Shown in pieces: positions 46,587 to 53,580 of a stretch of DNA of 64,000 nucleotides. Location: positions 1 through 64,000 of the forward strand of contig POSG01000003.1 in NCBI GenBank assembly GCA_003314535.1. Direction: 5' to 3'. This DNA is from Geobacter sp. GTDB taxonomy: Bacteria; Desulfobacterota; Desulfuromonadia; Geobacterales; Geobacteraceae. The stretch's first letter is position 1, and every line of letters starts with the position of its first letter. Under the pieces are notes generated by a model, which did no database searches, was not told the origin of the DNA, and worked only from the letters and a program-made list of their open reading frames with translations. Both the position numbers and the translations under genes were made by a program.

Positions 46587-47819
46587 TCACGACCGGCAGG
46601 CGGTGCTGACACGGTTTCTCCCCCTGTTTTTCGCACGGTAGAGAGCCGCATCGGCAGCCGCCATGACATCATGTGGATCGCGCATGCGCCGGGAGCTCTC
46701 GGCCACTCCGATGCTCATGGTCACACTGACAGGGGTCGATTCTCCGCTGCGGGTGCGCCTTTTCCGCCCCTCCCTCATGCTGTCGGGTCTGCTCGAGCTG
46801 CGCACGAGGAACTGGTAGGAAGCGATGGAAGACCTAAGATCCTCCAGGCTGGGAAGCACATCCTCCGCCGTTCTGCCGTGGAAAACGATGGTGAATTCTT
46901 CTCCACCATACCGATACGCCTTCCCACCGCCACCGACCTTCCGGATCCTGGCCGCAACCATGCGCAATACCTGGTCGCCCACATCATGTCCCAGGGAATC
47001 GTTCAGCCTCTTGAAATGATCCAGATCCAGCATGGCAATGGCGTAGTTGCGGCCGAGCCCCGCCAGCTGTTCGTTCAAGGCCCTGCGTGAAAGCAGGCCC
47101 GTCAGATCGTCCCGATAAGCCATGTTGTGGGATTCCTGCAGAACGCTCAGCAGCAGGATCAGAGCTGCGGCAAGCAGAAAAGCGGTTGCGGCGTCACCTG
47201 TCAGAGGCTGGGTTCTGACCATTGCCACTGCAACCAGGGCGCCGAAAAAAGCACTGTCGATGAGTGACGCCCTGGCATACGACAGGATCGCCGCCAAGAT
47301 CCCGCAGAAGCCCATGAAAAACAATGCGGGGCCATGCATTGCCGGATAAGAGCCAAAGGCCCGGCCGGCCTGCAACTGTGCCTGGTTGAGAGCCATCGCC
47401 TCGCCGGCCTTGGCAAAGATAACCATCAGAACCAGTTGAATGAGCAGAAAAGCCGAACGCAACCTGCCGGCGAAAGAAAAAAAACCCTTTTCCCTCATGA
47501 GACATACGAGGGTGATATTAGCGGGAAAAAGGTAGTCGATTGCCGTACAGACGCGGGAAGGCAACCTGTGACCTTCGCCGTACGAAATCCCGTGCCAGTA
47601 ATACAAAAGGAGGATAAGCAGCACGAAAAATGCGCGGCTCTTGTTGAAATGCAGGCTTAGAAACATGCCCGCAAGCATGGCGATGTAGGTGACGTGCGGC
47701 AGGAACTGCAACCAGGACCCGGGTATTTCTCCCAGGGAGGGCAGCAAAACGTAGACCGCGGCCAGCATTGTCGCGGGAAACAGAAAAAGGGGTATTTTTT
47801 TCGAAAATAAGACGTGCAC
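46587..47819 (-). CDS. Membrane diguanylate cyclase (GGDEF)
   Basis: 410 residues, starting at a GTG with GGGGAGG upstream. The first 215 residues form about seven or eight TM helices, a MASE-like sensory region. A GGDEF domain follows (about 235-400) with an intact RYGGEEFTIVF signature and DDLTGLLSRRALNEQL at its entry; no RxxD inhibitory site is seen at the usual position. It should make c-di-GMP at the membrane. Divergent from the PRC/MgtE_N/CBS gene. Confidence 0.9.
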   Translation of the reverse strand: MHVLFSKKIPLFLFPATMLAAVYVLLPSLGEIPGSWLQFLPHVTYIAMLAGMFLSLHFNKSRAFFVLLILLLYYWHGISYGEGHRLPSRVCTAIDYLFPANITLVCLMREKGFFSFAGRLRSAFLLIQLVLMVIFAKAGEAMALNQAQLQAGRAFGSYPAMHGPALFFMGFCGILAAILSYARASLIDSAFFGALVAVAMVRTQPLTGDAATAFLLAAALILLLSVLQESHNMAYRDDLTGLLSRRALNEQLAGLGRNYAIAMLDLDHFKRLNDSLGHDVGDQVLRMVAARIRKVGGGGKAYRYGGEEFTIVFHGRTAEDVLPSLEDLRSSIASYQFLVRSSSRPDSMREGRKRRTRSGESTPVSVTMSIGVAESSRRMRDPHDVMAAADAALYRAKNRGRNRVSTACRS

Positions 47820-48097
47820 CTCTTTTGCCTCCCCATCCTGCAGGGGTATTTAACATGTGGCTATCCAGCCGGAAGAGGCAAGCCAGCCCGGTTACGAGCC
47901 TCCCGGTTCAGGTAAAAAGCGCTGGTTTCCCCGATATGCCGCCAGTCAGGCAATCATTAGTGAATACTATGCGCAGCCGGCGATTGTCAATTGAAAACAA
48001 GGTGGTACAACTCGTGTCAGGCCCGGCATTACTGGTGCGGTCCGGAAACCTTCTTGTGCCTGTCCGGGGAGTTAAGCGCAAAACGAGCATTCATTGG

Positions 48098-48126
48098 TTG
48101 ACAAATGGTCAGCCTGTATATACGAT
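48098..48126 (+). promoter_or_regulatory. Sigma-70-type promoter for the PRC/MgtE_N/CBS-Nramp operon
   Basis: TTGACA at 48098-48103 and TACGAT at 48121-48126 with a 17-bp spacer, about 95 bp upstream of the start. The rest of the 400-bp divergent gap (47820-48220) shows no gene. Confidence 0.6.
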
Positions 48127-48220
48127 TCCAAAATTCAAGAAATACCCTTGTCCAATACCACTGCCCGCTCCCGCCGTAACTCTTCCTTTACGGAAAACGA
48201 TTTTCTTATCAGGAGTACCC

Positions 48221-49486
48221 ATGCAAAAAGCTCCGAACGAACTGTATCTCAGCAGCGTGTTGGGCAAAACCGTCATCGATAACCAGGGCCGGGCCTTGGG
48301 AAAGCTTCGGGACCTGATCATGACGCCGGGGGAAATATTCCCCGAGGTTTCCCATATCCTGGTGGAAAACGGCAAGACGTCATTCAAGGTTGCATGGGAA
48401 GACATCCAGCTCTTCAACAGTTTCGTCATATCGACAGTCTCCACCGATTGCCCTCGCACCGATTATACGCCAAGCGAAGGGGAGATACTGATGAAGAGGG
48501 ACATCCTCGACAAGCAGATCGTGGATGTAAACGGAGCGAAAGTCGTCAGGGTGAACGACCTGAAACTTGGCAATCATCGGGAGATGCTCTGCGTGTACGC
48601 CGTCGATGTCGGCCTCAGCGGATTGATGCGAAGACTCGGTTACCAGGCCATCGTCAACAGGGTCGCAGGGCTTCTCAACCGTGAATTGCCGCACCAGGAA
48701 ATCAGCTGGGAATATGTCCAGCCCCTGGACATGAACGCATCCAGCCTGACACTTACCGTGGCAAGGGACCAGATGGCCGAAATGCATCCGGCAGACATCG
48801 CCAACATCATCTCCCAGATCCCCAGCAGCAGCATCCCCACGGTTCTTACCACGCTGGACTCGGAGACTGCGGGAGAGGCGATCCATGAACTTGAACCGGA
48901 ACTGCGCAGCCGCGTCATGAGCCAGTTGGATGACGAGCACGCTTCCGAGATACTGGAGGAGATGGCGCCCGACGAAGCAGCAGATGTCCTGGGCGACCTG
49001 CCCGAGGAGAAGGCCCAGCAGCTTCTGGACATGATGGATGAAGAAGATGCCGAAGACATCCAGGAGCTCATGGAGCACGAGGAAGACACGGCAGGAGGGC
49101 TTATGAACAGCGAATATCTCTTCATAGGCCCGGACCTGACGGTAGAAGACGCGCTGCGGCAGGTCCGCCTTTTGGCGCCGGAAATCGAGACCGTCTATTA
49201 TCTCTATGCACTGGACGATGATGAAAAGCCTCAGGGGGTGATTTCATTGCGAGAAATCCTGATCCATCCGCCCCAAACACCTGTGGCCGAAATCATGACA
49301 ACCAATCTGAAAACCGTCAGGATCGATTCCAAGCCGGAAGAAATCCTGGAGATAATCGCTAAATACAATCTCATTGCCGTGCCGGTTCTGGATGAGGAAG
49401 ACAAGATGGCCGGCATCGTAACGGTGGACGATATTCTCGAGGTATTCCTCCCCAACACCCTCAAACGCCGCCGCCACCATCACTGA
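48221..49486 (+). CDS. PRC-barrel / MgtE_N / CBS protein without a channel domain
   Basis: 421 residues from the ATG at 48221 (CAGGAG upstream). Two PRC-barrel-like parts (about 5-75 and 85-150: VLGKTVIDNQGRALGKLRDL, ILDKQIVDVNGAKVVRVNDL), an MgtE N-terminal superhelix (about 185-275: HPADIANIISQIPSSSIPTVL, MAPDEAADVLGDLPEEKAQQLLDMMDEE), and a CBS pair (about 280-415). MgtE_N-CBS is the cytosolic Mg2+ sensor of MgtE, yet the TM channel is missing. The Nramp gene 20 bp downstream likely supplies the pore. Confidence 0.88.
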   Translation: MQKAPNELYLSSVLGKTVIDNQGRALGKLRDLIMTPGEIFPEVSHILVENGKTSFKVAWEDIQLFNSFVISTVSTDCPRTDYTPSEGEILMKRDILDKQIVDVNGAKVVRVNDLKLGNHREMLCVYAVDVGLSGLMRRLGYQAIVNRVAGLLNRELPHQEISWEYVQPLDMNASSLTLTVARDQMAEMHPADIANIISQIPSSSIPTVLTTLDSETAGEAIHELEPELRSRVMSQLDDEHASEILEEMAPDEAADVLGDLPEEKAQQLLDMMDEEDAEDIQELMEHEEDTAGGLMNSEYLFIGPDLTVEDALRQVRLLAPEIETVYYLYALDDDEKPQGVISLREILIHPPQTPVAEIMTTNLKTVRIDSKPEEILEIIAKYNLIAVPVLDEEDKMAGIVTVDDILEVFLPNTLKRRRHHH

Positions 49487-49506
49487 CCTGCAGGAAAGGG
49501 TTCATA

Positions 49507-50820
49507 ATGTTCACCGGCATCAGCCTCATGAAATTGTTGAAACCGATGAAAACGGTCAACATGAGGAACATCCTGCTGTTCCTCGCCGTTCTCGGACCGG
49601 GTATCATCACAGCCAACGTGGACAACGACGCGGGAGGCATCACGACCTATTCCCTTGCCGGCGCCCAATTCGGATATTCCCTCCTGTGGCTGATGCTCCC
49701 CACTACCGTTGCCCTTGTAGTGATCCAGGAAATGTGCGCGCGCATGGGGGTCGTCACCGGCAAAGGACTGTCCGACCTGATCCGGGAATCCTTCGGGGTG
49801 AAAATTACCTTCTACGTCATGATCGGCCTGTTCCTGACCAACATGGGCAATGCAGTCTCCGAATTCGCCGGCATCGCGGCAAGCCTGGAAATCTTCGGCA
49901 TCAGCAAATACTTTTCCGTGCCGCTCGGCGCTCTCCTGGTCTGGCTCCTGATCGTGAAGGGCTCTTACCGGGTAGTGGAAAAGGTATTCCTCGTGGCATG
50001 CATGGTATATATCGCCTACCCCATCGCCGCGATAATGGCCAAACCGGAATGGGGACAGGTGCTCCGTTCGTCCTTCGTGCCCACTTTCAAGCCCGACAGC
50101 ACCTACCTGATGACCATGATAGGCGTTGTCGGAACCACGATTGCGCCCTGGATGCAGTTTTACCAGCAGTCAGCGGTTGTCGAAAAGGGCGTCACCATCG
50201 ACAAGTACGCATTTTCACGTCTGGACGTTGTCGTCGGATGCATCATCGCCATAGTCGTTGCGGTTTTTATCGTGGTCGCATGCGCTTCCACGATACATCT
50301 AAAGGGCTTCAGGATAGAAACGGCAGCGGATGCAGCCCGCGCTCTCGAACCCCTGGTGGGGCACTATGCATCGTCGCTGTTCGCTTTTGGCCTGTTCAAC
50401 GCATCCCTGTTCGCAGCCTGCGTCCTTCCCCTTTCCACGTCCTACTACATTTGCGAAGGCATGGGATGGGAATCGGGGATTGACAAGGACTTCCGCCAGG
50501 CGCCACAGTTTTTCTGGCTGTTCACCATCATCATAATCATGAGCGCGGGTTTCATACTCATCCCGGACATGCCCCTGATCCTGATCATGTTCTTTTCCCA
50601 GGTGGTCAATGGAGCGGTCCTGCCCTTCGTCCTGATCTTCATGCTCCTCTTGGTAAACGACAAACGCCTGATGGGTGTTTATACCAACGGACCCTTTTTC
50701 AACGCCGTTGCATGGGTCACGGTGTCGGTCATGATTCTGCTGACGTCCCTCATGACCATTGAAACGGTCCGGCCGGGCATCATCCAGCATCTCATGGGCT
50801 TCCTGAAAATTCTCCATTAG
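49507..50820 (+). CDS. Divergent Nramp-related transporter (NrmT-like)
   Basis: 437 residues, about 11 TM helices. TM1 carries ITANVDNDAGGITTY in place of the DPGN metal site, and TM6 reads GTTIAPWMQFYQQS in place of MPH, so the metal-selective Met is absent. NRAMP-related Mg2+ transporters share exactly this kind of change. Together with the adjacent MgtE_N/CBS sensor, Mg2+ is the likely substrate, though this is inference. Contrast the canonical Nramp at 30936. Confidence 0.87.
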   Translation: MFTGISLMKLLKPMKTVNMRNILLFLAVLGPGIITANVDNDAGGITTYSLAGAQFGYSLLWLMLPTTVALVVIQEMCARMGVVTGKGLSDLIRESFGVKITFYVMIGLFLTNMGNAVSEFAGIAASLEIFGISKYFSVPLGALLVWLLIVKGSYRVVEKVFLVACMVYIAYPIAAIMAKPEWGQVLRSSFVPTFKPDSTYLMTMIGVVGTTIAPWMQFYQQSAVVEKGVTIDKYAFSRLDVVVGCIIAIVVAVFIVVACASTIHLKGFRIETAADAARALEPLVGHYASSLFAFGLFNASLFAACVLPLSTSYYICEGMGWESGIDKDFRQAPQFFWLFTIIIIMSAGFILIPDMPLILIMFFSQVVNGAVLPFVLIFMLLLVNDKRLMGVYTNGPFFNAVAWVTVSVMILLTSLMTIETVRPGIIQHLMGFLKILH

Positions 50821-51248
50821 TCCTCTTGACAGGTTACGAGGGGAGAGTATACTGAAAATACAGGAAAAGTTCTTTGAAAATTGCTCTGGATCGCAGGTAA
50901 TGGATGGTCAAGAAACTGACTATTAAATAAAAAAATTCAAGCCGGGTTCAAAGACTGTGTGTACGCCCCCAAGGGGGAAACCTGAGGTCTTTCGATGGCA
51001 AATGCTAGCGCAGCGGTCGGTGCCTCGAGATTCCATACGGCATTCCGGAGCAAGAAGAATTGGCGTTGCGGAGAATCACGCGGAAAACGTATTTCTCATC
51101 CGCAAGGCGCGTTGCACCGCTTGAAAAAGGGTGTGGAAGGCAACGGCGCCGGGTATCCGGAGATGGGCTCCGGGCACTCAGGAGTTGCCCGAAACAGACC
51201 GACGGATAAGAAAAAAAGATCCATCCGCAGCGCCAACCGAAAGAGAAA
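50821..51248. other. Non-coding region with strong hairpin potential
   Basis: No start/stop frame here looks real. The right part (about 51140-51195) can fold as GGCAAC...GTTGCC around an inner CCGGAG-ATGGG-CTCCGG stem, and CCCCCAAGGGGG at about 50970 forms another. It may hold an uncharacterised non-coding RNA on the plus strand ending at the terminator at 51249. Confidence 0.4.
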
Positions 51249-51282
51249 GAGCCGGGAGAACAATTTCTCCCGGCTCTTTCTG
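51249..51282. terminator. Bidirectional terminator
   Basis: Stem GAGCCGGGAGAA / TTCTCCCGGCTC followed by TTTCTG; it serves the DUF4124 gene (minus) and any transcript from the left. Confidence 0.8.
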
Positions 51283-51305
51283 TTTGCAGCCGCCATGAAC
51301 CCGCT

Positions 51306-51863
51306 TCAGCGGAATTCCGAAGGGAGGCCGGCCTTGGTTGCTTGTTCGTTCAGCGATTCGAGCTTTCCGATCAACTCGTTGCGCTTCTGCTGCAACGACC
51401 TGTTGGAGTATTCGTTGCTGAGATACTCCGATCGAGTCATTTTCCCCTGCTGCATGCGACTGTTGTTCGCTTCCATCTGCTTGTCGACAGCGTCGATCTG
51501 ATCCCGTACGGAATCAAACTCCTTCTTCCAGCTGGCGCCGCTTTTGCCCCCATAGAGCCCATCCTTCTTGTCGGCCTTGGCTGCCTTGCCGGACTTGGCT
51601 GTGTTTCCCTTTTCTGTGTCCTTGGCAGTTTCGCCCTTTTCCTTCGACGCAGACATCTCTTCCTTCGATTCAACTTCCGCGGGCATGCCCGGGCCCATAT
51701 CGCCCCGGACCTTCACTTTTTTCCGATATTTCCTTGGCACCTGGGACAGGTCGTCAGAGAAGTTTAAGGTACCGCTGCTATCAACCCACGTATAGGTTTC
51801 AGCCAAAGCTGATGTTGCAAAAAGAAGAACCACAACAACCAGAACCGATGATATTTTCGACAT
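51306..51863 (-). CDS. DUF4124 domain secreted protein (paralogue)
   Basis: 185 residues with a signal peptide (MSKISSVLVVVVLLFATSALA), DUF4124 (ETYTWVDSSGTLNFSDDLSQVPRKY), a charged low-complexity linker (about 60-105), and a coiled coil (about 110-180). Shares the Y-GGK/H--W start of the C-terminal part with the protein at 33903 (LYGGHDEAWW / LYGGKSGASW). Function unknown. Confidence 0.82.
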   Translation of the reverse strand: MSKISSVLVVVVLLFATSALAETYTWVDSSGTLNFSDDLSQVPRKYRKKVKVRGDMGPGMPAEVESKEEMSASKEKGETAKDTEKGNTAKSGKAAKADKKDGLYGGKSGASWKKEFDSVRDQIDAVDKQMEANNSRMQQGKMTRSEYLSNEYSNRSLQQKRNELIGKLESLNEQATKAGLPSEFR

Positions 51864-51993
51864 CTCTTCCTCCCTTCAAAGTATGGGATAAGGCACTCGT
51901 CGATCGTGCAACCCTTTCCCTGCGGGGCACGTTCCAAAGAATGCTTCCCCTGGCTGTATTCTGTTCGACATGGAATAACGACTGGACATCCCG

Positions 51994-52338
51994 CTAGCCC
52001 GGCGGCCAGGTGAACCTCCTGCCCGCCATGAGGTGGAAATGAAGGTGGAACACCGATTGCCCTGCTCCGGCGTTATTGTTGTTGACAATCCTGAAGCCCG
52101 ATTCCGCCATGCCGTGTTCCTTTGCAAGCCGCGCCGCAATCTGGAATACATGGCCCACCACCGGCGCATCTTCCGGCAAAAGATCCAGCGAGTTAACCGT
52201 GTGTTTTTTCGGAATCAGCAGAAGGTGAAGAGGGGCAACCGGCGCAATATCTTCTATCGCTATGATAAGATCGTCCTCGTAAACCTTCTTTGCAGATATT
52301 TCCCCGGCGATTATTTTGCAAAAAAGACAATTTTCCAT
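51994..52338 (-). CDS. HIT-family nucleotide-binding protein
   Basis: 114 residues, usual for the HINT/PKCI group. The histidine triad is FHLHFHLMAG near residue 98. The N-terminal CLFCKIIAGE segment is typical. Acts as a nucleoside phosphoramidate hydrolase by homology. It follows tlyA by 15 bp, so the two are co-transcribed. Confidence 0.94.
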   Translation of the reverse strand: MENCLFCKIIAGEISAKKVYEDDLIIAIEDIAPVAPLHLLLIPKKHTVNSLDLLPEDAPVVGHVFQIAARLAKEHGMAESGFRIVNNNNAGAGQSVFHLHFHLMAGRRFTWPPG

Positions 52339-52353
52339 TTCAGATCAACCCCT

Positions 52354-53118
52354 TTACAGAATATGTAGGCCACTTGCAACTCTTTTTTTCAGATGAATCA
52401 GAAACTCGCGGTTTCCCTTGGGGCCCAGAATGGGAGAGTCCGTAACGCCGCCTACATCCAGGTTCAGGCTTTCCGCCAGGGACCTGACGGCCTCGATCAC
52501 ATCCTGGTGCTTCCTTGTGTCACGCACCACCCCGCCCTTCCCCACCTCTCCGCGTCCAACCTCGAACTGGGGTTTGATGAGCGCGACTATCTCGCCCCCA
52601 TCCCTGATCAGGCCGGCGGTATTAGGCAACACCTTGTCCAGAGATATGAACGATGCGTCTATAACTGCCAAGTCGGGGACCTCAGGCAGTGTATCGGCTG
52701 AAAGATAACGAATGTTGGTCCGCTCCATGCAGACCACCCGTTCGTCCTGGCGCAGTTTCCAGGCAAGTTGGCCATAACCCACGTCCACCGCGAAAACCCT
52801 GCGGGCGCCGCGCTGGAGCAGGCAGTCGGTGAAGCCCCCTGTCGAAGCGCCCACATCCAGTGCGCAGAGGCCGCTGACGTCGATGGAAAACTCGTCCAGG
52901 GCTTTCTGGAGCTTCAAACCTCCGCGGCTGACAAAGGGAAGCTGGCCGCCCTTCACCCGTATCTCGGCAGCAACGGGAACAAGATGGCCCGCCTTGTCCA
53001 CTCCGTGATCCCCCACCACAACCTCTCCGGCGAGGATGAGGGCCCGGGCCTTTTCCCTCGACTCAGCGAGGCCCCGCTCAACCATGAGCTTGTCCAGTCT
53101 ATCCTTCACGCGAGTCAT
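52354..53118 (-). CDS. tlyA: TlyA-family rRNA methyltransferase / hemolysin-like
   Basis: 254 residues from MTRVKDRLDKLMVERGL; a GTG ten codons earlier is possible. An S4 domain (residues 5-65) precedes an FtsJ-like methyltransferase domain with ALDVGASTGGFTDCLLQRGA (SAM site) and VDVGYGQLAWKLRQDERV. TlyA proteins 2'-O-methylate rRNA cytidines. First gene of the tlyA-HIT pair. Confidence 0.93.
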   Translation of the reverse strand: MTRVKDRLDKLMVERGLAESREKARALILAGEVVVGDHGVDKAGHLVPVAAEIRVKGGQLPFVSRGGLKLQKALDEFSIDVSGLCALDVGASTGGFTDCLLQRGARRVFAVDVGYGQLAWKLRQDERVVCMERTNIRYLSADTLPEVPDLAVIDASFISLDKVLPNTAGLIRDGGEIVALIKPQFEVGRGEVGKGGVVRDTRKHQDVIEAVRSLAESLNLDVGGVTDSPILGPKGNREFLIHLKKRVASGLHIL

Positions 53119-53306
53119 GCGCAGTCCGTATTCCCGTTCCCGATTCACCTTATGCCCAAAAAGACAGCGTCCCTATCATACTGGGCACTTGCCATAAAAT
53201 CAATGGATATTGTTAGAGATTCCACAGGCAATGCGTAAGGGTGCCCATTCATCTGCGCCAATCATCCACTATCTGGCATGCAGGATGGTCACCCTGTTTT
53301 TTCGTC

Positions 53307-53335
53307 TTGCAATCCGCAACCAATGATGGTATACA
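53307..53335 (+). promoter_or_regulatory. Sigma-70-type promoter for tRNA-Leu
   Basis: TTGCAA (53307-53312) and TATACA (53330-53335) with a 17-bp spacer; the tRNA starts 11 bp later. Confidence 0.75.
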
Positions 53336-53346
53336 TTCACTCCTAA

Positions 53347-53433
53347 GCCGAAGTGGCGGAATTGGTAGACGCGCTAGATTCAGGTTCTAGTGAGGGTTCC
53401 CTCGTGCTGGTTCGATTCCAGTCTTCGGCACCA
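53347..53433 (+). tRNA. tRNA-Leu(CAG)
   Basis: 87 nt, class II. Acceptor GCCGAAG/CTTCGGC, anticodon stem CTAGA/TCTAG around TTCAGGT (anticodon CAG), a variable arm (TGAGGGTTCCCTCGT) and T-arm GGTTCGATTCC. CCA is encoded. Confidence 0.96.
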
Positions 53434-53440
53434 TAAAATC

Positions 53441-53472
53441 AAGGGGTTACGCGATTGCGTAACCCCTTTTTC
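53441..53472 (+). terminator. Terminator of tRNA-Leu
   Basis: Stem AAGGGGTTACGC / GCGTAACCCCTT with a GATT loop and a T-tract, 8 bp after the CCA. Confidence 0.9.
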
Positions 53473-53504
53473 TTGCCTTGTTTGTCCAGCTCGTCCAGGT
53501 TTGT

Positions 53505-53531
53505 CCAGTCTTCTGGCGCACCATAAAAAAA
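53505..53531 (+). repeat. Imperfect copy of the tRNA-Leu 3' end
   Basis: TCCAGTCTTCTGGCGCACCATAAA repeats the tRNA's TCCAGTCTTCGGCACCATAAA with a TG and a G inserted (quoted parts are split across the element). It lies 88 bp downstream of the original. It could be a degenerate attachment-site repeat or a remnant of a duplicated tRNA gene. Confidence 0.5.
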
Positions 53532-53558
53532 GGTGTCAGCTTTCACTGACACCTTTTC
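53527..53558 (-). terminator. Terminator of the VPxPA-CTERM gene
   Basis: Stem AAAAGGTGTCAG / CTGACACCTTTT followed by T7 on the minus strand, 23 bp past the stop codon at 53581. Confidence 0.85.
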
Positions 53559-53580
53559 TATACGTATAACTCAAGACAAG

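Noticed and set aside
47768-48220. A long N-terminal extension of the PRC/MgtE_N/CBS protein
   Set aside because: The 150 extra residues are low-complexity, cross the likely promoter at 48098, and the ATG at 48221 has a good ribosome binding site.
50821-51250. 6S RNA, SRP RNA, RNase P RNA or tmRNA
   Set aside because: I looked for the conserved signatures of each and found none.
50995-51501. A 168-residue plus-strand frame
   Set aside because: It runs through a terminator and into the DUF4124 gene on the other strand; no start site.
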